Counted from the stretch's first letter, positions 24,653 through 34,564 are shown. The stretch is DNA of 64,000 bases from JBNKFV01 sp050289485 (GCA_050289485.1 JBNKFV010000015.1:186001-250000); one strand, 5' to 3'. The notes: a model not told the origin generated them from the sequence alone. Program-made: numbers and translations.

Positions 24653-25921
24653 TCAAGCTGTGGCCATTGTGTATTCGTTTGCACTTTGTGCGGCCTGTAG
24701 TTGGCTGCTATAAAAGGCTTTGCCCAGCAGTAATGTGCTGATGGCGGGCGATACGTCCACCTGTTGTTGCATCAGGTCGAAATAGTCTTGTCCATCGCGG
24801 GTATTGCCAAACAGCACAATGCCGACGATGCGATTCTGTTTCAGTAGCAGCTTGCGATACACCCCGAGTTCTGGTGCATTGAAGACCAGTTCACGGTGGT
24901 CTGGAGTGGTGAGGTAATCGCCAGCCGAAAACAGCTGCACGCCAGACACTTTCAACTTGGTGGCAACCGGCTGTGTGGTAAAGGCCTTCGGTGTGCCGCC
25001 TGCCAGTTTGGCGGCAAGGGTCTGGCACTGGTGCCAAATGGGTTCCACCAGGCCAAAGGTGTTGCCATCGTGCTCGCAACATTCGCCCAGTGCGCTAATG
25101 GCCGGATCGGAGGTGGTCATGTGGTCATCCACCAAAATGGCTTTGCCACACAGAAGGTTGGCATTCATGCCTAACTGTTGGTTGGGGGTGATGCCCGTGG
25201 CAATCACGGCGATGTCGCAGGGGAGCTGTTCGCCATTGTTCAGGGTGGCAGCGGTGACGGCGTTGGCGCCATTGAAGGTGTCGACTTCGCAGCCCAATTT
25301 AAAGCATATGCCTTTGTCTTCGAGCACCTGGCGTAAGTAAGTGCCTGCTACTTCGTCGAGCTGCCGGTTCAGCAGCCATTGGCTGCGGTGTACCAAGGTT
25401 ACGTTGATACCTTTGCAGGCCAGCCCGTAGGCGGCTTCAAGGCCGAGCAGGCCGCCGCCAATGACGACGGCGTTTTTAACGGCTTGTGCCGTGGCGTCGA
25501 TCGCTTGCACGTCATCGAGGGTTCGAAAACTGAAAATATGGGTCAGAGATTGGTTGCGTGCCGGAATGCGTGCGGGTTGTGAGCCGGTGGCCAGTATCAG
25601 GTGGTCGTAGGCTATTTGGGTGCCGTCAGTAGTGGTGACTTGCTGATGTTGGCGGTCAATCTGCGTAACCCTGGCCCCTGCAATAAGTTGTATGCGGTTA
25701 TCTTGGTACCACTGCGGCGCTTTTTGAATGATATCTGCGGCGGGTAATTCGCCAGCCAGCACGGGCGAGAGCATGATGCGATTATAGCTACCGTGTAGCT
25801 CATCGCTTATTACCGTGATCTGGAAGCGGGTTGGGTAGCGGGCCAATTCGTCCAGCAGGCGTCCGGTTGCCATGCCGTTACCGACAATCACCAGTCTGAT
25901 GGTTTCTGCTTCTGTCTGCAT
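24653..25921 (-). CDS. FAD/NAD(P)H oxidoreductase, nitrate assimilation electron-transfer subunit
   Basis: A 422-residue pyridine nucleotide-disulfide-type oxidoreductase resembling the N-terminal FAD part of NirB and the NasB/NasC reductases. FAD-binding GxGxxxG near the start (LVIVGNGMATGRLLDEL), NAD-binding Rossmann motif VVIGGGLLGLEAAYGL, and the ATG motif DIAVIATGITPN. It probably passes electrons from NAD(P)H to the adjacent nitrate reductase. ATG 25921 follows an AAGAGGCG ribosome site; 23 further in-frame codons upstream are not conserved. It is the first gene of the operon. No nirBD or nitrate transporter genes are in the window. Confidence 0.87.
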   Translation of the reverse strand: MQTEAETIRLVIVGNGMATGRLLDELARYPTRFQITVISDELHGSYNRIMLSPVLAGELPAADIIQKAPQWYQDNRIQLIAGARVTQIDRQHQQVTTTDGTQIAYDHLILATGSQPARIPARNQSLTHIFSFRTLDDVQAIDATAQAVKNAVVIGGGLLGLEAAYGLACKGINVTLVHRSQWLLNRQLDEVAGTYLRQVLEDKGICFKLGCEVDTFNGANAVTAATLNNGEQLPCDIAVIATGITPNQQLGMNANLLCGKAILVDDHMTTSDPAISALGECCEHDGNTFGLVEPIWHQCQTLAAKLAGGTPKAFTTQPVATKLKVSGVQLFSAGDYLTTPDHRELVFNAPELGVYRKLLLKQNRIVGIVLFGNTRDGQDYFDLMQQQVDVSPAISTLLLGKAFYSSQLQAAQSANEYTMATA

Positions 25922-26261
25922 TGTGTCGCCTCTTGCTGCACTGTTATGTTTCTTGCCGATGGGTTGATGCGCACCGTCTTGCGTGCCCAAATTGTGCGTA
26001 GTCTTCGGCTCTTTTGCGCTTTTCGGCTCGATAGTGGTGCGGTTCTACGAGTCGTTTGCGCTGCTTTAGTGCGTTAATATGGTGCGCCATTTGGCATTTT
26101 TACTTTTAAATCAAGTAGATAGGTAAAAATAAATGGCCAGTTATCGTTACTCTGCAATTAGTAGGCCAGGGCAATTAACAAGCCATGGAAATTAGCGGGC
26201 GAGCTTTTGATAGGGTAGGGACGAGTGTTGATAGAGCTTCTAGTGTTAACAGGCCCTAGCG
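25922..26261. other. Intergenic region upstream of the nitrate operon
   Basis: A 340-bp spacer holding the promoter of the nitrate assimilation operon and the 3' end of dusA. I see no gene, no clear sigma-54 element and no strong hairpin. An AT-rich segment near 26100-26135 is the most likely promoter area. Confidence 0.4.
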
Positions 26262-27263
26262 TTAACGCAGGCAGTCGCGGGCGTGAAACAGCACATCAAC
26301 CGTTGCGTTGGCTTTGGGGGCATGTTCACTGATATAGCGGCGGAACAGCCGCCCGCCGGGTTGGCCTTGGAATAGCCCCAGCACATGCCGCGATAGATGG
26401 TGCAGGCGTACACCTCTGGCCAGTTGCTCACGGCAATACTCTATATAGGCTTCCAATATCTCCAGGCGCGAGCGTGCAGGTGTATTATCGCCATAAATCC
26501 GTTGGTCCACGTCGGCCAGCAGGTAGGGGTTGTGATACGCCTCGCGGCCCATCATCACGCCGTCGATGTGTTGCAGCGCATCGGCACATTGATCGAGGGT
26601 TTTCAGACCGCCGTTCAGCAGGATCGTCAGTTCCGGGTGCTCGGCCTTGAGGCGATATACCCAGTCGTATCTCAGCGGAGGAATTTCGCGGTTGTCTTTG
26701 GGGCTGAGGCCCTCAAGCCATGCGTTGCGGGCATGCACAATGAAGGTATCGCAACCGGTCTGTGCAATGGTGCAGACAAAGGTTTTGAGAAAGTCGTAGT
26801 CTTCGATTTTATCCAGGCCAATACGATGCTTCACTGTGACGGGAATACGAGTAGCGTTGCGCATAGCACCAATGCAGTCGGCCACCAATGCCGGGTGGGC
26901 CATCAGGCAGGCGCCAATCATCCCTTTTTGTACCCGGTCGCTGGGGCAGCCACAGTTGAGATTGACTTCGTCGTAGCCCCATTTCTCTGCCAGTTCGGCG
27001 CAAGTGGCGAGGTCCTGTGGATCACTCCCCCCCAGCTGCAGGGCTACGGGGTGTTCTTGTGGGTTAAAGCCCAGAAAACGATCCCGGTCACCGTGAATCA
27101 CGGCACCGGTGGTTACCATTTCGCTATACAGCAGTGAATGTTTAGAAATCAGTCGCCACAGGTAACGGCAGTGCTTGTCTGACCAGTCCACCATGGGCGC
27201 CACCGAGAAGCGTCTGGCGGTGGCTAAGGGAAGGGGGGCAGTAACAGGTGAGACTGAATTCAT
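26262..27263 (-). CDS. dusA: tRNA-dihydrouridine synthase A
   Basis: A 333-residue flavoenzyme reducing uridines 20/20a in the tRNA D-loop. The beta/alpha-barrel begins RFSVAPMVDWSDKHCRYLWR and continues with EMVTTGAVIHGDR, QLGGSDPQDL, VNLNCGCPSDRVQKGMIGAC (catalytic Cys in the CGCPS loop), VKHRIGLD and FIVHARNAWLEGLSPK, all diagnostic of DusA rather than DusB or DusC. A helical domain follows. Either ATG 27263 or TTG 27296 (with a GAGGGA site) could be the start. It is a single gene. Confidence 0.94.
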   Translation of the reverse strand: MNSVSPVTAPLPLATARRFSVAPMVDWSDKHCRYLWRLISKHSLLYSEMVTTGAVIHGDRDRFLGFNPQEHPVALQLGGSDPQDLATCAELAEKWGYDEVNLNCGCPSDRVQKGMIGACLMAHPALVADCIGAMRNATRIPVTVKHRIGLDKIEDYDFLKTFVCTIAQTGCDTFIVHARNAWLEGLSPKDNREIPPLRYDWVYRLKAEHPELTILLNGGLKTLDQCADALQHIDGVMMGREAYHNPYLLADVDQRIYGDNTPARSRLEILEAYIEYCREQLARGVRLHHLSRHVLGLFQGQPGGRLFRRYISEHAPKANATVDVLFHARDCLR

Positions 27264-27363
27264 GGCAGAGCAAGTGGCTGAAAAATTGGCTGGCAATTAT
27301 CCCTCATTGTGCTGGCGGATTGCCAGTAAGCGGGTATCGAAATGTCAGCAGGCCCTGAGCTGA

Positions 27364-28626
27364 TTAGTTAATTCGGACGTTTCTGGTTGGCGCTGCGGCC
27401 TCATCCGTTTGAAAGGCTTTTTCAATGTCGATACCTACTGTGATAACACCAATAGGTTGATTAGTTTGTGGCTGTGTTAAGGTCATGCTGATCTGGCTTT
27501 GGAAATGGCGGCTTGATGCATCGTAATTAACTGCTGCAATATGGTACCCATTAGCACCTTGGGTGAACGGCCTTGCAAAATGTTCTTCGTCACCTTGCCA
27601 GTAATCGCTGGTGGGGCGGCTCATGCCAACCGTAAAACCGTATTGATTCATTACAATGATTTCCGAAAACAGTCCATTGGCTTGCTGCTGTATCGTATTT
27701 AAATAGTGCGACAGCGCATTTTGGCTGATCAGTGTTTTTAACGGAGAGGGTTCGCTGTTCCATTGTTGCTCCAGGCTGGCAATGTTGGCTGCAGTGTTGT
27801 CTGGCTCAATGTTGCTGGCCAGCACCGCATCAACAATGACGGTGTTATTTGCCCAAGGAACGATGCGGGTTTGGGTTATTTGGTTCAATACCTCCTTTTC
27901 ACCGGGTTCGAGATGAACGGGTGTGCTTTTACAGTGGCTCAGCGCTTGGTTAAATGCAGACAAAAAATTCGGATTGCTGTCAATAAACGGATAGGAGAAA
28001 TACGCGCTTAGTGCAGCAAAGCGAGAAAAGTGGCGGTGAAAATTGGCGTTCAAACTCGTTGTCTGCAACGCTTTATTGACGCTGTTGCTATCGGCGAGAA
28101 AGGCATCAATACGGCCCTTATGAAGCAATTTGAATAGTTGTTCCAGTCGGTCCGCAGCGGTGTTCGATCGATAACCCATCTGGTTAAGCCACTCTTCCTG
28201 GTTGCTCTCACGCAATACGCCAATCTGTAACTGGTTATTAGGTAACTGGTTTAGGGAAGCATCGTTTATGGTGTACCAGTACCATTTTTCTAGCAAAAGT
28301 GGATCAGAACTTTTGCCAAAACGGTCCATTTTAGGTGAGGCGGTAACAGTAAAAATAGCGTCAGTATTTGCGTTTTTGAAGTCATGCATCGAACGTGCGC
28401 GTGAGCCAACCGTTATGCGGTAGGGTTGTTGTAAGCCCACAAAAATGCAGCGAATTTGATCAACGGCTAACCCCTTGAGCGCATTATCACTGTAGCTTTG
28501 GTAGGGTGGATTAATGCTGGTTGATAAATTGATCTGCTGTTGTCTGGCAAAGCTGCTAATGGCACAAGTGGCAAAAAGCAAGGTGCATAAGAAACGCGTA
28601 AACTGTTGGCCCATGGTGTAATTCAT
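27364..28626 (-). CDS. Secreted solute-binding protein fused to a Cache/PDC-like sensor domain
   Basis: A 420-residue secreted protein. Signal peptide (about 5-28, FLCTLLFATCAISSFA), then a family-3-type solute-binding domain (about 30-245: INLSTSINPPYQSYSDNALKG, AIFTVTASPKMDRFG, GRIDAFLADSNSV). The C-terminal part (about 270-410: FSEIIVMNQYGFTVGMSRPT, ARPFTQGANGYHI, IGVITVGIDIEKAF) has the look of a periplasmic PDC/Cache sensor. There is no membrane anchor or output domain, so it would have to work with a separate receptor. ATG 28626 follows a GGGATAT site; a TTG at 28659 is also open. I do not recognise an exact family. Confidence 0.7.
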   Translation of the reverse strand: MNYTMGQQFTRFLCTLLFATCAISSFARQQQINLSTSINPPYQSYSDNALKGLAVDQIRCIFVGLQQPYRITVGSRARSMHDFKNANTDAIFTVTASPKMDRFGKSSDPLLLEKWYWYTINDASLNQLPNNQLQIGVLRESNQEEWLNQMGYRSNTAADRLEQLFKLLHKGRIDAFLADSNSVNKALQTTSLNANFHRHFSRFAALSAYFSYPFIDSNPNFLSAFNQALSHCKSTPVHLEPGEKEVLNQITQTRIVPWANNTVIVDAVLASNIEPDNTAANIASLEQQWNSEPSPLKTLISQNALSHYLNTIQQQANGLFSEIIVMNQYGFTVGMSRPTSDYWQGDEEHFARPFTQGANGYHIAAVNYDASSRHFQSQISMTLTQPQTNQPIGVITVGIDIEKAFQTDEAAAPTRNVRIN

Positions 28627-28879
28627 TATATCCCGCGTTTTATCGGTGTGCGTTACCAAACAGTTCCGCTATTGGGGCTGGGCAATCGTCGCCGAGTATT
28701 AAATCTTGGGTGTCGTTAATAAAGCTAGCACGGCTTATTGCAAGCTTTCACTGCATTATACTGCCCGGGTCAATGTCGGCTATATTGCTTTGACCGGTCG
28801 GCCAGCAAAGTGGCGTCGAAATTTCTAGTTCTGTCACGCTTATACTCTTGGCGCTAACGATAATGTTAACCCGGGCTGC

Positions 28880-30112
28880 CTAAGCCTCTGGTGTAGTGGG
28901 TTTGTTTTGTGTTGAGGGCTCTACATCGGTCAAGCGATCAAGATGACGAATCTTAGGAAACAACCAATATCCTCCCAGTGCCACAGCGCAGGCCATGAGG
29001 CCACCCAGCGTTACAGTGGCTACTGGCGATAATATTGATGCTACGGCCCCTGCGCGAAAATCACCCAGTTCATTTGAGGTGGCAATAAAAATACTGTTAA
29101 CCGCCCCGACGCGCCCTCGTAAGTTGTCGGGCGTGGCCAGCTGAATGAGGGTTGAGCGAATATTCACGCTTACCATATCGGTGCCGCCGTATACCCACAG
29201 CGCCGCCAAACTTAGCCACAGGCTAGTTGAAAAGGCGAACACGATAATTGATACGCCAAACAATGCCAGGCAGGCAAATAGTGCAATACCACTGTGACGC
29301 AGGGCAGGCAGTTTCGTCATGGCTATTCCTACCATGGCTGCGCCCAGGGCAGGCATACCGCGTAAAATGCCCAGGGCTTCTGGGCCCACGTTGAGAATGT
29401 CGCTGGCGTAAACCGGCAGCAAAGCCATCACACTGCCAAGCAGTACGGCAAACAAATCCAGGCTGATACTGCCCAACACAAAAGGGCTTTGTTTGATAAA
29501 GCGAATACCCCCCAGTATCTGGTCTAGCCCACGGCCCGCCGATTTTACGTGAGCCAGCCTCGGCAGTTGAGAGAAAAGCAGGGTAGATACCAGCGTTAAC
29601 AAGCCAAGTATCCAGTAGGTATTCAGATCGATCCAGGCAATCAGCAATCCTGCGGCAAAGGGGCCGCTGGTAGAGGCAATGTTCCATACTGTGCTCGAAA
29701 TCGCGACGGCTTTTGATAAGGCGTCGCGGCTTACCAGATTAGGCAAAATGGCCTGCTGTGAGGGGCTGTAGAAGGCGCGGGTACAGCCATGGGCGAACAG
29801 CAAAGTAAAAATCGTATTTTTATCTATGTTATCGCCGGTCATGACGATCGCCAACCCAAATAAAATGCACGTTTCTGCCAGTGAACAGGCGAGTAAAATA
29901 AATTTGCGGGGGAAATTGTCGACTACCCAGCCGGTGATAATAAATAGCGCCAGAATCGGTACCACCTGCACCAAACCCACCAGCGCCAAATCAAAAGGGT
30001 CTCCCGTCAATTGATAAAGGTGCCAGCCAATCGCCACCGACAGCATGGTGCTGGCAAGGCTGGATGTGGCTCGTGCGGTTAAATAGGGAACAAGAACGGC
30101 ATATGGCAGCAT
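28880..30112 (-). CDS. MFS transporter, EntS-like
   Basis: A 410-residue major facilitator with 12 predicted membrane segments. The N-terminal half has TSSLASTMLSVAIGWHLYQL and the loop 2-3 motif GWVVDNFPRKFILL; the second half has LILGGIRFIKQS-like and NLRGRVGAVNSIFIATSNELGDFRAG, characteristic of the EntS/MFS_3 branch that exports siderophores and related compounds. The substrate is not known; no siderophore genes are nearby. The start is uncertain: ATG 30112 gives a conventional N-terminus, GTG 30163 is upstream in the same frame. Confidence 0.85.
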   Translation of the reverse strand: MLPYAVLVPYLTARATSSLASTMLSVAIGWHLYQLTGDPFDLALVGLVQVVPILALFIITGWVVDNFPRKFILLACSLAETCILFGLAIVMTGDNIDKNTIFTLLFAHGCTRAFYSPSQQAILPNLVSRDALSKAVAISSTVWNIASTSGPFAAGLLIAWIDLNTYWILGLLTLVSTLLFSQLPRLAHVKSAGRGLDQILGGIRFIKQSPFVLGSISLDLFAVLLGSVMALLPVYASDILNVGPEALGILRGMPALGAAMVGIAMTKLPALRHSGIALFACLALFGVSIIVFAFSTSLWLSLAALWVYGGTDMVSVNIRSTLIQLATPDNLRGRVGAVNSIFIATSNELGDFRAGAVASILSPVATVTLGGLMACAVALGGYWLFPKIRHLDRLTDVEPSTQNKPTTPEA

Positions 30113-30163
30113 GGTAATCGTAAGTCGCGGGTAATGTGTGAGTAGTAGAGGGCTGGTCGGCAC

Positions 30164-30464
30164 CCACAGCGGGCATTAGCGGCATTGGACTATAGGGGCA
30201 GCCAGTAAGGCGCGGCAGGATTACACAAAAGTATGCTTCAGTCCACAATCGTTATGATAGGTGCGTAGTAGAGTTCTGCCCGCTTTTGGGTTTTTTTCAC
30301 TTTTCGCTCTCTTTCTCTCCTTTTTATATGTCGTGAACCATTACTTGGTTGAATTTGACTGTATCTTGGTTGCTGTGGCTATACTTGTGCTAAGTGAACG
30401 GTGCTAGACTCCGGCGCACAATAAACGATTATCATCCAAGGATATTGGTTACGAGGCCGACCAA
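30164..30464. other. Divergent promoter region of the MFS and fadBA genes
   Basis: A 300-bp spacer between the divergent MFS and fadB genes. It contains a T- and C-rich stretch near 30290-30325 and a CAAGGATATTGG ribosome-site area before fadB. I found no operator palindrome that I could assign. Confidence 0.4.
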
Positions 30465-32645
30465 ATGATCTATTCAGGCAATGCCATTACGGTTAGCAAG
30501 TTGGAAAATAATTTGGCTGAACTCCGCTTTGATTTACAAGGGGAGTCAATCAATAAGCTCAGTGCGGCAGTACTGCAAGAGCTGCAAGAAGCCGTTGCAA
30601 GTGTTAAAGCGTCGGGGGTGGCTGGTTTGTTGCTTACCAGCGCCAAAGATGTATTTATTGTGGGTGCTGATATTACCGAATTCGGCGATATGTTTGCTCG
30701 GCCGAATGCCGAACTTGAACATCTCATCTTGAATATTACGGGTAATATTTTTAATCGCCTTGAAGATTTGCCTATGCCCACGGTCACTGCCATTAACGGC
30801 TATGCCCTGGGAGGCGGGTTGGAAGTGGCACTGGCCACCGATTTTCGCGTGATGGCCACGGTTGCCAAAATTGGTTTGCCAGAAACCAAATTGGGCATTA
30901 TTCCCGGTTTTGGCGGTACCGTGCGCTTGCCGCGAGTGATTGGCGCCGATAATGCGATTGAATGGATTGCTTCGGGTAGTGAGCAAACTGCCGAGAGCGC
31001 CATGCGGGTTGGTGCTGTCGATGCAGTCGTGCCGCCAGAGCAAGTTCGAGGGGCTGCGCTGGATTTGCTGCAACGTTGCGTTGCCGGTGAATTTGATTAT
31101 CGCGCCAAACGCGCAGAAAAATTGGCGCCGTTGCAGCTCAATGGCACCGAAGCCATGATGGTATTTGAATCAGCCAAAGCCTACGTTGCTGCGAAGGCTG
31201 GACCGCATTATCCCGCGCCGGTTACCGCCATTAAAACCATGCAGAAATGCGCGCCAATGGATCGCGATAACGCCTTATATGAAGAGGCTAAAAGTTTTGC
31301 CCAAATGGCGAAAACGCCGGTAGCCAAAAATTTGATTGGCTTGTTTCTCGGCGACCAGATCCTGGGTAAAACGGCCAAACATTGGGCTAAACAGGCCGAA
31401 CCCGTAAAATCCGCCGGCGTGCTGGGTGCCGGTATTATGGGGGGGGGTATTGCCTACCAGTCTGCCCTGAAAGGGGTACCCGTCATGATGAAAGATGTGG
31501 CCCAGAAAGGCCTCGATCTGGGCATGGCGGAAGCGGCCAAACTGCTCACTGGACGGGTGAATAAAGGCCGCATGAGCACCGAAAAAATGGCTCAGGTGCT
31601 CTCTGCTATAAGGCCAACGTTGAGCTACCAGGGCGTTGAAAATGCCGATATGGTGGTCGAAGCCGTGGTTGAAAACCCTAAGGTGAAGCAGGCTGTGCTG
31701 GCCGAAGCAGAAGGCCAGATGAACGAGCAGGCCGTGCTGGCTACCAACACCTCTACCATTTCTATCGATAGCCTGGCAGTTAATCTCAAACGCCCGGAAC
31801 AATTTTGCGGCATGCACTTTTTTAATCCCGTGCATCGTATGCCATTGGTAGAAATTATTCGTGGCAGTAAAACCAGTGACAGCACCATTGGCAGAACCGT
31901 GGCCTATGCACTGGCGATGGGTAAAAAACCGGTGGTGGTAAATGATTGTCCGGGCTTTTTGGTTAATCGCGTGCTGATGCCCTATATGGCTGCGTTTATG
32001 AAGTTGCTCGATGACGGCGCCGACTTTGTCCAGGTTGATAAAGTGATGGAAAAGTTCGGCTGGCCCATGGGGCCCGCTTATCTCTGCGACGTGATCGGCA
32101 TGGATACTACTGTGCACGCGGGTGACATTGTGGCGCAGGGCTATCCAGAGCGTATGCCGCAGGGGGCGACAACGGCTTCGCATTTGTTGCTTGAAGCGAA
32201 CCGGCTGGGACAAAAAAATGGCGTTGGCTTTTATCGTTACGAAACCGATAAGCGCGGTAAACCGCAGAAAGTGGTTGATGACGCCGTGTGGGATATTTTG
32301 TCGGCACAAAAAGCCGCCCGCCGCGAGTTTGAACCACAGGAAATTATAGACCGCTTGATGGCGCCGCTCTGCCTCGAATGCGTACGCTGTTTGGAAGAGG
32401 GTATTGCCGCCACGCCGGTCGATGTGGATATGGCACTGGTTTACGGTATTGGTTTTCCACCGTTTCGTGGAGGCGCCCTGCACTATATCGACGACACCGG
32501 GGTGGCCAAATTTGTTGCCATGGCTGATCAATATAAAGCGTTGGGTGCGCTCTACAGTGTGACCGACAATCTGCGCAATATGGCCGCGAAAGGACAGGTG
32601 TTCTTTCCCTCAGCTGCCCCTAACACCACTGCAAAAGGAGAATAA
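30465..32645 (+). CDS. fadB: Fatty acid oxidation complex, alpha subunit
   Basis: A 726-residue multifunctional beta-oxidation enzyme (E. coli FadB has 729). The N-terminal enoyl-CoA hydratase/isomerase domain has VFIVGADITEF, GYALGGGLEVALATDF and LPETKLGIIPGFGGTVRLPR with the catalytic glutamates. The 3-hydroxyacyl-CoA dehydrogenase domain has the NAD-binding motif GVLGAGIMGGGIAYQSA and HFFNPVHRMPLVEI with the catalytic His. A duplicated C-terminal helical domain follows (DVDMALVYGIGFPPFRGG). It forms a heterotetramer with FadA, whose gene starts 3 bp after its stop. Confidence 0.97.
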   Translation: MIYSGNAITVSKLENNLAELRFDLQGESINKLSAAVLQELQEAVASVKASGVAGLLLTSAKDVFIVGADITEFGDMFARPNAELEHLILNITGNIFNRLEDLPMPTVTAINGYALGGGLEVALATDFRVMATVAKIGLPETKLGIIPGFGGTVRLPRVIGADNAIEWIASGSEQTAESAMRVGAVDAVVPPEQVRGAALDLLQRCVAGEFDYRAKRAEKLAPLQLNGTEAMMVFESAKAYVAAKAGPHYPAPVTAIKTMQKCAPMDRDNALYEEAKSFAQMAKTPVAKNLIGLFLGDQILGKTAKHWAKQAEPVKSAGVLGAGIMGGGIAYQSALKGVPVMMKDVAQKGLDLGMAEAAKLLTGRVNKGRMSTEKMAQVLSAIRPTLSYQGVENADMVVEAVVENPKVKQAVLAEAEGQMNEQAVLATNTSTISIDSLAVNLKRPEQFCGMHFFNPVHRMPLVEIIRGSKTSDSTIGRTVAYALAMGKKPVVVNDCPGFLVNRVLMPYMAAFMKLLDDGADFVQVDKVMEKFGWPMGPAYLCDVIGMDTTVHAGDIVAQGYPERMPQGATTASHLLLEANRLGQKNGVGFYRYETDKRGKPQKVVDDAVWDILSAQKAARREFEPQEIIDRLMAPLCLECVRCLEEGIAATPVDVDMALVYGIGFPPFRGGALHYIDDTGVAKFVAMADQYKALGALYSVTDNLRNMAAKGQVFFPSAAPNTTAKGE

Positions 32646-32648
32646 ATC

Positions 32649-33824
32649 ATGGGTATGAATCCGAGAGATGCAGTGATTGTCGATTTCGCGCGCACGGCTA
32701 TGGGCCGGTCAAAAGGCGGTGTCTTTCGTTACACCCGCGCCGAAGATATGTCGGCAGACCTCGTTAACGCACTGTTGGCGCGTAACCCTAAGGTTGACCC
32801 AAGCGAAATTGAAGATGTGATCTGGGGATGTGTGAATCAGACCAAAGAGCAGGGCTGGAACATTGCCCGTATGATCTCCCTGTTGACCACGATTCCCCAC
32901 ACCGCCGCAGGCCAAACGATCAGCCGGTTGTGTGGCTCGTCTATGTCGGCATTGCACAGTGCTGCACAGGCGATTATGACCAATAACGGCGAAGTATTCG
33001 TGATTGGTGGCGTAGAGCATCTGGGGCACATCCCTATGGATCACGGTGTGGATATCAACCCTCGGTTGTCGAAACATGTGGCCAAAGCCGCCGGTATGAT
33101 GGGGCTAACCGCCGAATATCTGGCCACGCTGCACGGAATCACCCGCGAACAGCAGGATGCCTTTGGTGAGCGTTCTCATCGTTTGGCTCACGCAGCGACC
33201 CTAGAGGGCCGGTTCAAAGACGAAATCATCCCGCTGGCTGGCCACAACGCCGAGGGCTTTCTGGTAAAAGTGGCCGCCGACGAAACTATTCGCCCGGAAA
33301 CAACCGTTGAAGGGTTGGCGCAGCTCAAACCGGTATTTAATCCTAAAGGTGGCACCGTTACGGCGGGCACGTCATCGCAGATCAGTGACGGTGCATCGGC
33401 CATGATTGTGATGTCGGCCGCGCGCGCCGAGGCCTTGGGCATTACACCGTTGGCACGTATTCGGGCCATGGCGGTGGCGGGGGTTGACCCCTCTATTATG
33501 GGCTATGGCCCTGTACCCGCTACGAAGAAGGCACTTGAGCGTGCGGGCCTGACCATGGACGACATTGAATATGTTGAATTGAACGAGGCCTTTGCGGCGC
33601 AGTCATTGCCTGTTTTGAAAGACCTTGGTTTGCTTGAAAGCATGGAAGAGCAGGTCAACCTCAATGGCGGTGCCATTGCACTGGGGCATCCGTTTGGTTG
33701 CTCGGGCGCGCGTATTACTGGCACGTTACTGAATGTGATGCGTCAGCGTGGGGGTACGATTGGCCTGTCGACCATGTGTGTGGGGTTGGGGCAGGGTATT
33801 TCTACGATTATTGAGCGGGTTTGA
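32649..33824 (+). CDS. fadA: 3-ketoacyl-CoA thiolase
   Basis: A 391-residue thiolase, the beta subunit of the fatty acid oxidation complex, releasing acetyl-CoA from 3-ketoacyl-CoA. The nucleophilic Cys lies in TISRLCGSSMSALHSAAQAI. The C-terminal catalytic residues lie in VELNEAFAAQSLPV, LNGGAIALGHPFGCSGAR (His) and STMCVGLGQG (Cys). The length equals that of E. coli FadA to within a few residues. It is preceded by AAGGAGAA in the 3 bp spacer and fadB end, and the two genes form a tight operon. No terminator hairpin is evident before the repeat element that follows. Confidence 0.97.
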   Translation: MGMNPRDAVIVDFARTAMGRSKGGVFRYTRAEDMSADLVNALLARNPKVDPSEIEDVIWGCVNQTKEQGWNIARMISLLTTIPHTAAGQTISRLCGSSMSALHSAAQAIMTNNGEVFVIGGVEHLGHIPMDHGVDINPRLSKHVAKAAGMMGLTAEYLATLHGITREQQDAFGERSHRLAHAATLEGRFKDEIIPLAGHNAEGFLVKVAADETIRPETTVEGLAQLKPVFNPKGGTVTAGTSSQISDGASAMIVMSAARAEALGITPLARIRAMAVAGVDPSIMGYGPVPATKKALERAGLTMDDIEYVELNEAFAAQSLPVLKDLGLLESMEEQVNLNGGAIALGHPFGCSGARITGTLLNVMRQRGGTIGLSTMCVGLGQGISTIIERV

Positions 33825-33910
33825 TCGTTCTTTAGGTTTGAATTCTTGCTGTTTCGCCTAAGGGCGAGTTCATTCTTTGCCTCGACATGGGTTGTGGTTT
33901 TTGGTTTGTA

Positions 33911-34188
33911 GGCAACCCGAGAGTATTGATGTTTTATGTCAGGGCCTTTGCTTGTCCAAAGGCCCCAACACCCCAAAAGACACCCTACACGTTGCTGCCT
34001 TCGGCAGTTCCCTGCGCTTCTCACTTGTCAGGCGTGCGTTGCAACTCGCTTCGCTCAGACAGTCAACGCACTAACTCCCTGACAAGTTCCGATGCCCGGC
34101 AACGTGCAAAGGGGCCCGAAATAGTGCCGCCTGACAGTTTGTCGGAATGAATCAAGTTTCTGCGTGGCAGGTTTTTTAACCCCTGGCC
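33911..34188 (+). repeat. Direct repeat unit, copy 1
   Basis: A unit of about 280 bp beginning GGCAACCCGAGAGTATTG. It includes a perfect 9-bp hairpin (GGGCCTTTG-CTTGTC-CAAAGGCCC, 33942-33965), the segment CACGTTGCTGCCTTCGGCAG and a GGCAACGTGCAAAGGGGCCC block that can pair back to earlier parts of the unit. Copy 2 begins 345 bp further on; similarity is very high for about 235 bp and then weaker to the end. Confidence 0.88.
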
Positions 34189-34255
34189 AAGCAGGGCGCA
34201 TTTTCTTGGTTCCTTCTTTGTCCGCTGCCGGTTATGGGGGCTTCTGGGCTTTGGA

Positions 34256-34532
34256 GGCAACCCGAGAGTATTGGTGTTTTATGTCAGGGCCTTTGCTTGT
34301 CCAAAGGCCCCGACACCCCAAAAGACACCCTACACGTTGCTGCCTTCGGCAGTTCCCTGCGCTTCTCACTTGTCAGGCGTGCGTTGAAACTCGCTTCGCT
34401 CAGACAGTCAACGCACTAATCCCCTGACATGCTCCGATGCTCGGCAACGTGCAAAGGGGCCCGAAACAGTGCCATCCGGTAGCTCATCGATACATACCCA
34501 GTTTCTGAGTGGCACATTGTTTAACCCTTGGC
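34256..34532 (+). repeat. Direct repeat unit, copy 2
   Basis: The second copy of the unit starting at 33911, in the same orientation. The hairpin GGGCCTTTG-CTTGTC-CAAAGGCCC recurs at 34287-34310. Substitutions are scattered. A third, partial trace (CTTGTCCAAAGGCCC) occurs near 34796-34810, just outside the inverted repeat. Confidence 0.88.
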
Positions 34533-34564
34533 GAAGGGCTGAGCGTAGCAGGGTTTTTACGGGT

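Noticed and set aside
28700..28730. Sigma-54 promoter (TAGCACGGCTTATTGCAA) upstream of the MFS gene.
   Set aside because: The invariant GG is changed to AG, the spacing is one base too long, and it points away from any start codon.
31275..32531. A 418-codon minus-strand frame inside fadB.
   Set aside because: It is antisense to a complete FadB; the His-rich translation has no family features.
33887..34427. Short open frames containing repeated residues such as LCQGLCLSKGP and SSLRFSLVRRAL, as small genes.
   Set aside because: They are translations of the direct repeat units and hairpins, have no ribosome sites, and exist in more than one frame.
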